NCBI RefSeq assembly: GCF_021554725.1
Contig: NZ_JAIZDP010000004.1
Coordinates: 124,001 to 188,000, forward strand
Origin: Sinomonas notoginsengisoli
GTDB lineage: Bacteria > Actinomycetota > Actinomycetes > Actinomycetales > Micrococcaceae
Direction of reading: 5' to 3'
Length of the DNA: 64,000 bases
In this document: piece by piece, positions 44,489 through 52,055 of the stretch
How positions within the stretch are numbered: position 1 is the stretch's first letter
Layout of the letters: every line of letters starts with the position of its first letter
The notes under the pieces: model-generated
Database searches by the model: none
Seen by the model: only the letters and a program-made list of their open reading frames with translations
Told to the model about the DNA's origin: nothing
Made by a program: the position numbers and the translations under genes

Positions 44489-45079
44489 CTACGGGCGCTT
44501 CTTCTGCGGATAGATGGTCTCCTGCCGAGCGAGCATCTCGACATACTCGGCGATCTTGCGTGCCCGCGTCTCGGCCTTCTTGACGGACGTGGTCCGGTAG
44601 ATTAGGGCATAGCGATGCGTCGACGTGAGCACGTCGAACATCGCCTGGGCCGCGGGCACGGCGGCAATCGCCGCCGCAAGGTCTGCAGGCACCTCGGCGC
44701 TGGCTGCACCGTCATAGGCCGTCTCCCACCGCCCGTCGGCCTTCGCGGCCTCGACCGCCGCCAAACCCGCCGGCTCCATCCGCCCCTCAGCTTCGAGCCG
44801 GCCCACCCGCTCCACATTGGTCGCAGACCAGCGGCTCTTCGCCCTCCGCGGAGTAAACCGGATCGCCGAGCTTTCGGCGTCCCGGGTGCGCAGCTGCCCA
44901 TCGATCCACCCGAAACAGAGTGCCTCGAGAACGGCCGGCTCGTACGTCAGTTCCGTGACGGCCCCACCCTTCTTGTGCATCACCAGCCACACACCGGGAC
45001 TCGAGCGATGGTGCTCGGCAAGCCACTCGCGCCATGCGGAAGCGTCGGGTACCAGGAGCTCTGGAAGATCGAGGGCCAT
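44489..45079 (-). CDS. YdeI/OmpD-associated family protein
   Basis: A 196-residue protein of the YdeI group, recognised from WLAEHHRSSPGVWLVMHKKG, EALCFGWIDGQLRTRDAESS and the RFTPRRAKSRWSATN string. A C-terminal segment with alternating Lys and Arg (VKKAETRARKIAEYVEML) is typical. YdeI has been tied to antimicrobial-peptide resistance in enteric bacteria, but the biochemical role is unknown. The ATG at 45079 is chosen because the family starts close to it; the open frame runs 16 codons further. It converges on the debranching gene. Confidence 0.82.
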   Translation of the reverse strand: MALDLPELLVPDASAWREWLAEHHRSSPGVWLVMHKKGGAVTELTYEPAVLEALCFGWIDGQLRTRDAESSAIRFTPRRAKSRWSATNVERVGRLEAEGRMEPAGLAAVEAAKADGRWETAYDGAASAEVPADLAAAIAAVPAAQAMFDVLTSTHRYALIYRTTSVKKAETRARKIAEYVEMLARQETIYPQKKRP

Positions 45080-45174
45080 GACGCCAAGCCTTGCGGCGCG
45101 TCGTCTAGGGCACAAGGCCCAGGGCACACGGAAGCGCAGCGATGCGACGATAGGTGCATCTGAAAGGACCCTCG

Positions 45175-45900
45175 ATGCTCCGCGCCCACCCCACCCGCTA
45201 CACCTCGGCCCTGCCCGAGCTCCGCCGGCTGCTCGAGGACATCGGCCTCGTGGCGACCGAGGAGGGCAAGAGCTGGGTGGTGCTCGACGCCGGTAGCGGC
45301 CGCGTGCGGCTCCGCTCGGTTTCGGCGGGCTCGCCCGGGGACGGCATGACAGCGTTCAGCGTCGAGATCCGTGAGCCCGGCACCTTCGTGCGGCGCATGG
45401 TCCAGGACGGCGGCCGGGCACACGTCGAGGACACCATCACCGGCCCGCGGGTGCGCGTCACAGGTCCGGACGGCTTCAGCTTCCTCGCCGAACCCACGAG
45501 CCACGCGGTCACCTCCACCGCGGCAGACCCGAACGTCACTGTGCACATGGAGTGGCTCACTCCGGATGTACCGGGCGCGGCCGCCGCCCTCGCCGCCATC
45601 GGGGGCCGCCCCCGCACCGACTCCCCTGGCCAGCGCGATCCCGCAGAGTTCACGGCGAAGAACGGCGGCGTCCTAGCCGCGCGCGGCCACCGCGTCCTCG
45701 GTGCGGGCGGGCTCTTCCTCGAGGACGACGGCGATCTGGGCGCCCTTGCCGACCGGCTTGCCTCCCACGGCTGGTCGCCCCAACCCGAAGCCGGGGGGAG
45801 CGGGGCGCCGGGGCGAGCAGACGGCGTCGTGCGTCTGCGCGTGCCGACCTCGGACGGAAGCGAAGTCACGATCCTGACCGCCCCCGGCGCCATGCGGTAG
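45175..45900 (+). CDS. Hypothetical protein, possibly VOC-fold
   Basis: A 241-residue protein that looks like two glyoxalase/VOC-type halves: residues about 5-110 (WVVLDAGSGRVRLRSVSAGS) and 125-240 (HMEWLTPDVPGAAAALAAIG). Conserved metal-ligand His/Glu residues are not obvious, so it may be a binding rather than catalytic fold. I do not recognise a function. ATG at 45175 has AAAGGA 6 nt upstream, which decides against the GTG at 45154. The next gene starts 10 bp after the stop. Confidence 0.6.
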   Translation: MLRAHPTRYTSALPELRRLLEDIGLVATEEGKSWVVLDAGSGRVRLRSVSAGSPGDGMTAFSVEIREPGTFVRRMVQDGGRAHVEDTITGPRVRVTGPDGFSFLAEPTSHAVTSTAADPNVTVHMEWLTPDVPGAAAALAAIGGRPRTDSPGQRDPAEFTAKNGGVLAARGHRVLGAGGLFLEDDGDLGALADRLASHGWSPQPEAGGSGAPGRADGVVRLRVPTSDGSEVTILTAPGAMR

Positions 45901-45910
45901 AACTGTAGGC

Positions 45911-46450
45911 ATGGCAGTTCGCACCCCCGACCCGTATCCCGGCTGGCTCTCCCCGGAGGACCTCTACGAGGCACGGAATCGGCTGCCCATCCTGTATGTC
46001 GAGGCGCTGCCCGTGCGCCTCGACCCGCTCGGGTACGTCAATGAGGTGGGCCTCCTGCTCCAGGCCGACGACGAGGGCAACATGATGCGCAGCCTCGTCT
46101 CGGGGCGGGTGCTGTACAAGGAGACCGTGCGCGCCGCGCTCCTGCGCCACCTTGAGAAGGACCTCGGGCCGCTCGCGCTCCCGCAGCTTCCCGTGAGTCC
46201 CGTGCCGTTCACCGTGGTGGAGTACTTCCCGTCGCCGTCGCAGACAGGGTTCACGGACGAGCGGCAGCACGCCGTCGCCCTCGCGTACGTGATCCCGGTG
46301 GCCGGCGAGTGCCAGCCGCGGCAGGACGCTCTCGAGCTGACCTGGATGTCCCCCGCCGAGGCGCTCAGCGGGCCGGTGCAAATGGAGTTCGTGGGCGGAA
46401 AGGGCGAGCTCGTGCGGCAGGCCCTGGCCTTCGCAGGCATCGCCTTGTAG
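45911..46450 (+). CDS. NUDIX-like DUF4916 protein
   Basis: A 179-residue protein resembling the DUF4916 group of NUDIX-fold proteins. It opens PYPGWLSPEDLYEARNRLPI and has the strand VNEVGLLLQADDEG followed by SGRVLYKETVRAALLRHLEK, a region placed like the NUDIX box although its strict GX5EX7REUXEEXGU pattern is not kept. It may therefore bind but not hydrolyse nucleotides. It lies 10 bp after the preceding gene and is probably co-transcribed. Confidence 0.72.
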   Translation: MAVRTPDPYPGWLSPEDLYEARNRLPILYVEALPVRLDPLGYVNEVGLLLQADDEGNMMRSLVSGRVLYKETVRAALLRHLEKDLGPLALPQLPVSPVPFTVVEYFPSPSQTGFTDERQHAVALAYVIPVAGECQPRQDALELTWMSPAEALSGPVQMEFVGGKGELVRQALAFAGIAL

Positions 46451-46546
46451 GTTCGCCTTCTGCCCCGCCTCCCGCGCGCCTGAGCCCGGCCGTTACCAAC
46501 TGTTTATAAGGTAGAGGCGGACCGAAAGCCACCACGGAGGACCCAG

Positions 46547-47668
46547 ATGCATGACAGCTCGGGGCCGCACGAGCGGCCCGGAACCCAGGAGTTCCACGAG
46601 ATCGACGCCCACGAGCTCAAGCCTGGCCTGCGCCTGCTCCTGCCTGAGGGCGAGGACAGTGCCGAGATTGTCGAGGTGGACACCGTGCTGGACGACTACG
46701 GCCGGCCGGCGCTGTATTTTGCGGTCCTCGACAACCACACGAACCTCCGGGTGGCCCATGGGACCCGGGTGAAAATCTTCCGCGGCCGCGTCCCCCGGCC
46801 GGCTGATCTGCTATTCTCCGGGCCCACCGCCCCCGCCGAAGGCACCGCGCCAGAGCGCGCAAGCACCCCGCCTGACGCCGAGGCCGGCACGCCCGCGCAC
46901 GAGGGTGAGCCCTCGCCGTCGCCCGCGGACGTCACCGTGCCTGCGCCGCAGCCACCCGCACCCCGGGCCCCGGCCGAGATCACCCTGGACACCGGGGACG
47001 TCGTCATCGTTCCCGGCTCCGCCCCAGCTGGTCCGGAGGGCGCGGACCCCGACCTTCTCAAGCGACTCCCCGCACCCATGGAGAAGCCCGAGGAGTTCAT
47101 GCGGGCCATCGACCAGGCCCATCCGGGCCGCCAGGCCGTCCACGAGCTCACAGAACGCCTCGCGAAGGGCATCAACGTCAAGTCCGGAGCCTGCCTCAAG
47201 GACCTCAAGGACCTCGCGTACGAGCTGTACGTGGGCCAGTCGGACGTGGACAGCGCCCTCAAGGTCGCTGACATTCTGGCGGTGCTGCCCTACGACGGCA
47301 ATCCTGCCCGCTGGTCCTCGATCGAGGCGGCGCTCGGCCTCGCATCACATCTGGCCAAGGAGCAGGGCAGCACCGAGCGTTCCGAGGTGTACGACGCCCT
47401 GCTGCGCAAGCCTGACACCGCGGAATCCGACCCCTTCCGCGCGAAGATGGCCGAGCGGGTGCGCGAACGCATCCTCAACGAGCCGAACCTGTACGACACG
47501 GAGATTTCGCGCGCGGTCGAAGCGAAGGACCACGGCGAGGAGCGCGCGTGGCGGATCCTGCGCCTCGCGAACCTCCTCCACCTGCGGGCGCACGGCGGCT
47601 CGAAGGCATTTCCCGACGATGAGCTCGACCGGCGCATCGAGGTCGAGCTGGGTGCCATCCGCGCCTAG
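46547..47668 (+). CDS. Uncharacterised protein with Pro-rich linker
   Basis: A 373-residue protein I cannot assign, perhaps of a DUF6707-type family. Residues 18-85 read as a small beta-rich domain (HELKPGLRLLLPEGEDSAEI), residues 90-150 are a Pro/Ala/Glu-rich disordered linker, and residues 175-370 are helical, with VKSGACLKDLKDLAYELYVG and RAWRILRLANLLHLRAHGG. No signal peptide or membrane helix is visible. GGAGG precedes the ATG. A perfect 16-bp inverted repeat follows the stop. Confidence 0.6.
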   Translation: MHDSSGPHERPGTQEFHEIDAHELKPGLRLLLPEGEDSAEIVEVDTVLDDYGRPALYFAVLDNHTNLRVAHGTRVKIFRGRVPRPADLLFSGPTAPAEGTAPERASTPPDAEAGTPAHEGEPSPSPADVTVPAPQPPAPRAPAEITLDTGDVVIVPGSAPAGPEGADPDLLKRLPAPMEKPEEFMRAIDQAHPGRQAVHELTERLAKGINVKSGACLKDLKDLAYELYVGQSDVDSALKVADILAVLPYDGNPARWSSIEAALGLASHLAKEQGSTERSEVYDALLRKPDTAESDPFRAKMAERVRERILNEPNLYDTEISRAVEAKDHGEERAWRILRLANLLHLRAHGGSKAFPDDELDRRIEVELGAIRA

Positions 47669-47714
47669 CCCCACCGGAGCCCGGGAGCCAGAAGGGCGGT
47701 TGCAGGCCGCAAGG

Positions 47715-47761
47715 TGAGGGGTCATATCCCGTGACGCTCACGCCAGGGATATGACCCCTCA
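47715..47761. repeat. Perfect inverted pair of the dispersed repeat, probable two-way terminator
   Basis: Arms 47715-47730 (TGAGGGGTCATATCCC) and 47746-47761 are perfectly complementary over 16 bp with a 15-nt loop that itself holds GTGA-CGC-TCAC. The right arm, read on the minus strand and extended, is GTTGAGGGGTCATATCCCTG, 19 of 20 bases identical to the copies at 22455 and 54991. It lies between two convergent genes, 46 bp after one stop and 15 bp before the other, so a bidirectional terminator made from repeat units is likely. Confidence 0.75.
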
Positions 47762-47776
47762 ACTCAACGCCTGGGG

Positions 47777-49438
47777 CTAGGCGAGCGGGCTGGTCGGCCC
47801 TGCCGTCGCCTCGATCTGCCTCACCTTGGGATCCGTCTCGTCGGCGGCGTAGTCGGACGACCGGGTCTTGTCGATGCCCTGCGGCACCTTGAACGCCCGG
47901 AAGACCAGCGTGAGCACCACGGCCACGATCAGGTTGAGCGCGAACGCGGACACCGCGATGTACACAGGGAAGTCCGTGCCCGGGATCGGGGACACCGACC
48001 CGCCGAAGTGTGCGTGCGTGGTCGGGTTGACCACGTTGTACGCCGAGATGGTGCCGAAGGCGATGCCGATAGCCCATCCGATCAGCAGCGCCCACCTGTC
48101 GAACCAGCGCGTGTACAGGCCACCTACCACGGAGGGGAAGGTCTGCAGGATCCAGATGCCGCCGAGAAGCTGCATGTTGATCGCCGCTGACTGGTCCATG
48201 GCGATGACGAACACGAGCGCCCCGACCTTGACCACGAGCGAAACGATCTTGGAGATGTTCGCCTCGGTCTTCGGATCGGCGTCCGGCTTGAAGAAGTCCC
48301 GGTACACGTTGCGGGTGAACAGGTTGGCCGCTGCGATGGACATGATCGCCGCCGGCACGAGCGCGCCGATGGCGATGGCGGCGAGCGCGATGCCCGCGAA
48401 CCACGAGGGGAAGTGATCCAGGAACAGCTGCGGCACCACGAGCTGCGGGTTGGTGGACCCGTCGAGGTCAATCGGTTTGGTCCCGGCCTTGATCGCCACG
48501 AACCCGAGCAGCGCGAGGAACCCGAGCATGAGCGAGTACAGCGGGAGGATCGCGGCGTTGCGGCGGATCGTGTTGCGCGCCTTCGAGGCCAGCACGCCGG
48601 TCACGGAGTGCGGGTACATGAAGAGCGCCATCGCCGAACCGAGGGCGAGCGTCCAGTACGCCGAGTAGCTGCTCTCGGACGGGATGAACACGCCAGCCGG
48701 CTTGCCGGTGGCCTGGCTCACGGTGCCGAGCTTGGTCTGCGCCGCGCCGAAGATCGTGTCCCACCCGCCGAATTTGATCGGCAGGTAGATCACGGCCACG
48801 ATCACCGCGAGGTAGATCAGCAGGTCCTTGACTACGGCGATCATCGCGGGCGCACGCAGGCCGGACGTGTACGTGTACGCGGCCAGGACCACGAACGCGA
48901 GGATGAGCGGCAGGTCGGTCAGCAGGGCGTTTTCCGCGCTTCCCAGGCCCAGGACCGTCAGGACGGCCTTGATGCCCACGAGCTGCAGGGCGATGTACGG
49001 CATGGTCGCCACGATGCCCGTGACTGCGACGGCGAGGGACAGCGCGCGGCTCCCGTAGCGCCCACCCACGAAGTCTGCGCTGGTGACGTAGCCGTGCCGG
49101 TGCGAGACGGACCAGAGGCGGCTCATGATGATGAAGATGATCGGGTACAGCACGATGGTGTACGGCACCGCGAAGAAGCCGCTCACAGCGCCGGTGGCCC
49201 ACATGGCGGCGGGCACGGCCACGAAGGTGTAGGCGGTGTACAGGTCTCCGCCTAGCAGGAACCACGTGATCCACGTGCCGAACCCACGCCCGCCCAGGCC
49301 CCACTCATCGAGGCTGTGGAGGCCGGTCTCCTCCTTCGACCTGCGCCACCGGGCGGCCATGAAACCCATCACGGCCACGATGAGGAACAGCAGGATCACG
49401 ATGATGAGCGCGACCCAGTCGATTGAACGGCTGTTCAT
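47777..49438 (-). CDS. SSS-family monocarboxylate/solute:Na+ symporter (MctP-like)
   Basis: A 553-residue transporter with about 13 membrane segments. The first helix is followed by DEWGLGGRGFGTWITWFLLG, and later strings ([40 protein letters not shown]) are those of SSS-family carriers of monocarboxylates such as MctP. The substrate is unknown; lactate, pyruvate or acetate are reasonable. The start overlaps the DUF3311 stop by 4 bp (ATGA), and GAGGCGAGAAGCG lies just upstream. It ends 15 bp before the inverted repeat shared with the convergent gene. Confidence 0.85.
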   Translation of the reverse strand: MNSRSIDWVALIIVILLFLIVAVMGFMAARWRRSKEETGLHSLDEWGLGGRGFGTWITWFLLGGDLYTAYTFVAVPAAMWATGAVSGFFAVPYTIVLYPIIFIIMSRLWSVSHRHGYVTSADFVGGRYGSRALSLAVAVTGIVATMPYIALQLVGIKAVLTVLGLGSAENALLTDLPLILAFVVLAAYTYTSGLRAPAMIAVVKDLLIYLAVIVAVIYLPIKFGGWDTIFGAAQTKLGTVSQATGKPAGVFIPSESSYSAYWTLALGSAMALFMYPHSVTGVLASKARNTIRRNAAILPLYSLMLGFLALLGFVAIKAGTKPIDLDGSTNPQLVVPQLFLDHFPSWFAGIALAAIAIGALVPAAIMSIAAANLFTRNVYRDFFKPDADPKTEANISKIVSLVVKVGALVFVIAMDQSAAINMQLLGGIWILQTFPSVVGGLYTRWFDRWALLIGWAIGIAFGTISAYNVVNPTTHAHFGGSVSPIPGTDFPVYIAVSAFALNLIVAVVLTLVFRAFKVPQGIDKTRSSDYAADETDPKVRQIEATAGPTSPLA

Positions 49439-49818
49439 CGCTTCTCGCCTCCCTCGTCCGTCCGGTCATCGGACGACGCCGCGTGCTTGCCAGCCGCGGT
49501 CGAGCCATCTGCACTGGTGTCGTAACTACCGCCCACACCGGGCGAACCGCCGCGGACGACCTCGCGCCGTCGGCGGTCCTCCTTGGTGACGAGCCAGTAG
49601 GCGCTCCCGCTCAACGCCGCGGAGATGGGCACCCAGACGAGCTGGTACCAGTAGAAGAACGGCATCCCGCCCAAGCGCGGCTTGTCGAAGGAGTACAGCT
49701 GTGGCACGAGCGGGAGCACGATCGCCGCCGCGAGCAGGATGCCCGCCACGACGTAGGGCAGCGGTTTGGCCGGCCCGCGGGTCGGTGTAGCGCGGGTCGG
49801 CACGGTGGATCCGGACAC
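49435..49818 (-). CDS. DUF3311 small membrane protein, partner of the SSS symporter
   Basis: A 127-residue membrane protein with two predicted helices (LPYVVAGILLAAAIVLPLVP and FFYWYQLVWVPISAALSGSA) and a polar C-terminal tail. DUF3311 proteins regularly precede SSS symporters, and here the stop overlaps the symporter start by 4 bp, so it is probably an accessory subunit. GTG at 49818 is chosen for the AGGAGG about 5 nt before it; the frame is open another 26 codons. The 238 bp between this gene and the anti-sigma gene hold only GC-rich sequence and no clear feature. Confidence 0.75.
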   Translation of the reverse strand: MSGSTVPTRATPTRGPAKPLPYVVAGILLAAAIVLPLVPQLYSFDKPRLGGMPFFYWYQLVWVPISAALSGSAYWLVTKEDRRRREVVRGGSPGVGGSYDTSADGSTAAGKHAASSDDRTDEGGEKR

Positions 49819-50056
49819 GAGGCCTCCTCTGGTCCCGCCCGGCGGGCCCCCCGGGGTGGAGGATGCCGGACGTCGTTCACATGTCCCCCGGGGCATTTGT
49901 ACCGCGCGACGTGCTGAAGGGGAAGGGGCTGGGCCTAGGAGAGGTTCCCAGGCCGGCTTCGAACTGCCTCAAAAGGGCAGCAGATCCGTTCGGCTGGGGC
50001 AGCCGCGTGTGGGCGAGGACCGCGACGGTGGTGCCCGAGGCTCAGCGCCGCCCGGC

Positions 50057-50323
50057 CTATCCCAGCCGCCGCAGCGCCTCCTCGGGATCGAGGCCAGCGT
50101 CTGCGGCAGCGAGCACCAGAAGTGACCGCGCCTCCTCCGCGCAGGCGGCACACGCAGTCAGATGGGCCCGGAGTCCGGGGAGCGTGTCCGTCTCGCCGTC
50201 GAGGAGCAGCTCGACGTACAGGTCAACCTGCTCGAAGCAGTCGTCGCAGGAGAGCCACGGCTCGGCGGCGACGGTGAGCCGCTGGAGGGTATCCGGGCTA
50301 ATGTCCCGGCGGGGCGAAGTCAT
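50057..50323 (-). CDS. Zinc-binding anti-sigma-type protein
   Basis: An 88-residue protein with a HxxxCxxC motif (AHLTACAAC, residues 53-61) preceded by CDDC (26-29), the pattern of ZAS-type zinc anti-sigma factors, though without an extracytoplasmic domain or membrane helix. It would bind the sigma factor encoded upstream and release it when the zinc site is oxidised. The ATG overlaps the sigma gene's stop by 4 bp. The role as anti-sigma is inferred from motif and position. Confidence 0.72.
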   Translation of the reverse strand: MTSPRRDISPDTLQRLTVAAEPWLSCDDCFEQVDLYVELLLDGETDTLPGLRAHLTACAACAEEARSLLVLAAADAGLDPEEALRRLG

Positions 50324-50988
50324 GGCGTCACCTTCGCAGGCGTGGGCGGTTCGGGCAGGTAACCGGCGGCGCTGAGGTGCCGTCGAAGCCGGGCCCGGGC
50401 GTCGTGGAGGGTCTTGTAGAGGGCGTTGCGGGTGGTGCCGAGCCGCTCGGCGAGGACGTCGATCGGCACCTCGTCGATGAGCAGGGCGATGACCACCCGT
50501 CGCTGGTGCAGGGTGAGGGCATCGCGAATCGCGGCGTTGACGGCGGCCGAGAGCTCGAGCCCCTCGGCCAGCTGCTCCGGCGAGGTCATCCGGGCCAGCG
50601 GCTCGGGCACCGACGTGAGTTCTACGTCCCGGTGCCGCCACAGGTTCCGCCGGACCCCGACCGCGGCGTACAGGATGCCGAACTTGTACGCCCAGGTCGT
50701 GAAGCGACTGCGGCCTTCGAAGGTGGGCAGCTTCGCGAGCACCGCCACCATCGCCTCGTCGGCGGCCTCGTTCACGATCTCCTCGACGCGCACGACGCCG
50801 ATCGGCGGCAGATGCGCGGACATGAGCGAGATCTGGTGGCGGCACGCCTTCGTCAGGAGCGCGTGGAGCTGCGCGAGGGCCTCCTGGTGCCCCGGCCCGG
50901 GCGAGCCGAGTAGCGCGACCCAGTCGGCGCCGTCGTGCGCTCCCCCGGCATGGGACGGTGCTGTGCTGGGGGACCTGATCCCGTCCAC
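50320..50988 (-). CDS. ECF-type RNA polymerase sigma factor
   Basis: A 222-residue sigma-70-family protein with region 2 (residues about 35-110, including FEGRSRFTTWAYKFG) and region 4 (about 150-215, VPIDVLAERLGTTRNALYKTLHDA). GTG at 50988, preceded by GAGAGGTGAGG, gives a normal ECF length. A small gene ends 4 bp upstream and the zinc anti-sigma gene overlaps the stop by 4 bp, so the three form one unit. The promoter it recognises is not known; the divergent lipoprotein gene is a candidate target. Confidence 0.82.
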   Translation of the reverse strand: MDGIRSPSTAPSHAGGAHDGADWVALLGSPGPGHQEALAQLHALLTKACRHQISLMSAHLPPIGVVRVEEIVNEAADEAMVAVLAKLPTFEGRSRFTTWAYKFGILYAAVGVRRNLWRHRDVELTSVPEPLARMTSPEQLAEGLELSAAVNAAIRDALTLHQRRVVIALLIDEVPIDVLAERLGTTRNALYKTLHDARARLRRHLSAAGYLPEPPTPAKVTP

Positions 50989-50992
50989 AGCC

Positions 50993-51238
50993 TCACCTCT
51001 CGGGTCCGAGGTCGAGCGGCCCGGCGATCCGGACCGCGAGCTCCGGCGGGCATCCCCTGTCCACCAGGTTGAGGAGTTCGTGGATGTCGACGCCCCGCGA
51101 GGAGGCCATCCGTGCCGCCAGAGTAGCAGTGAACCCGGCCTCGCGGAGCAGGCGGGCGCGCCAGGCCACGATGTGCTGTCCCTCATCACGGGGCACCCCC
51201 GCCCCGCTGCGCGTTTCCGCGTCCCACTGAATGCTCAT
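50993..51238 (-). CDS. Small conserved-type protein ahead of the sigma factor
   Basis: An 81-residue protein with the string IVAWRARLLREAGFTATLAA and the tail LLNLVDRGCPPELAVRIAGP. I recall this pattern in short actinobacterial proteins of unknown function, which supports it as a real gene rather than a shadow. It is helical and soluble, with one Cys. It is first in the sigma/anti-sigma operon, 4 bp before the sigma GTG. It may be a regulatory partner, but nothing in the sequence proves this. Confidence 0.6.
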   Translation of the reverse strand: MSIQWDAETRSGAGVPRDEGQHIVAWRARLLREAGFTATLAARMASSRGVDIHELLNLVDRGCPPELAVRIAGPLDLGPER

Positions 51239-51267
51239 ACGTCGTGAGTGTCACCCGGCGGCCATTT

Positions 51268-51281
51268 CTTACCCCGGTAAG
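51268..51281. promoter_or_regulatory. Palindrome between the sigma operon and the lipoprotein gene
   Basis: CTTACCCCGGTAAG has perfect 6-bp arms (CTTACC/GGTAAG) around CC. It sits in the 106-bp divergent region, 29 bp upstream of the small gene and 63 bp before the lipoprotein ATG. An operator for a dimeric regulator is plausible; no regulator can be named. Confidence 0.35.
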
Positions 51282-51344
51282 ACTGCGGCCTCGGGCGCCA
51301 CTAAGGGTGCACGGGCGCGAGCCCCCTCAGAGAAGGAGAGCACT

Positions 51345-52055
51345 ATGGAAACCAGAACATCGCGTGGGCGGCTGGGAGCCGTCGCGCTCGTCGCGGCACT
51401 GGCCCTCGGCGGCGGGCTCGCCGGCTGCTCGTCGGGCACGACGGCGGCGGGTCACCTCACCCACGATGCCGCGGCCGTGGCCTCGGTGGGTCAGGTGAGT
51501 GACAGCTCCGTCCCCGCGGCGCAGATGCGGTTCCGCATGGCGATGCGCCTGCTGTGGAACCAGCACATGGAGTGGACGCGCATGGCGATCACGGACTTCG
51601 CCGCCAGCTCAGGCGGCTTCGGCGCAACGGCCGCGCGGCTCCTGCAGAATCAGGCCGACATCGGCAACGCCATCAGGCCCTTCTACGGCGATGCGGCGGC
51701 AAACCGCCTGACCGGGCTGCTCGAGGAGCACATCAACGGCTTCGTCGCGCTCCTGCAGGCCGCCAAGTCCAATGACTCCGCGGGCGTGCAGACGGCGACC
51801 GCGGCGGTGTACGCGAACGCCAACGCGATCGCCGACTTCCTCTCCTCGGCCAACCCGAAGAACTGGCCGCAGGCGACCCTACGAGACATGATGAAGGGCC
51901 ACATCGACCAGACCATCGTGTACGCGACCGACGAGCTCACCGGCAACTACGCGCCCGGGATCACGGCCTACGACCAGGCCGAGGCGCACATGCTCATGCT
52001 TGCAGACCTCCTGAGCACCGGAATCATCGCCCAGTTCCCGGGCGCGGTGCGCTGA
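51345..52055 (+). CDS. Putative lipoprotein, helical extracytoplasmic protein
   Basis: A 236-residue protein with an N-terminal signal and the lipobox LAGC (Cys near residue 28), so probably anchored outside the membrane. The mature part is mainly helical: MAMRLLWNQHMEWTRMAITD, RLLQNQADIGNAIRPFYGDA, FLSSANPKNWPQATLRDMM and ADLLSTGIIAQFP. I recall related actinobacterial sequences of unknown function. GAAGGAGAG lies 7 nt before the ATG. It is divergent from the sigma operon and its 3' end overlaps the FAD monooxygenase gene by 32 bp. Confidence 0.72.
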   Translation: METRTSRGRLGAVALVAALALGGGLAGCSSGTTAAGHLTHDAAAVASVGQVSDSSVPAAQMRFRMAMRLLWNQHMEWTRMAITDFAASSGGFGATAARLLQNQADIGNAIRPFYGDAAANRLTGLLEEHINGFVALLQAAKSNDSAGVQTATAAVYANANAIADFLSSANPKNWPQATLRDMMKGHIDQTIVYATDELTGNYAPGITAYDQAEAHMLMLADLLSTGIIAQFPGAVR

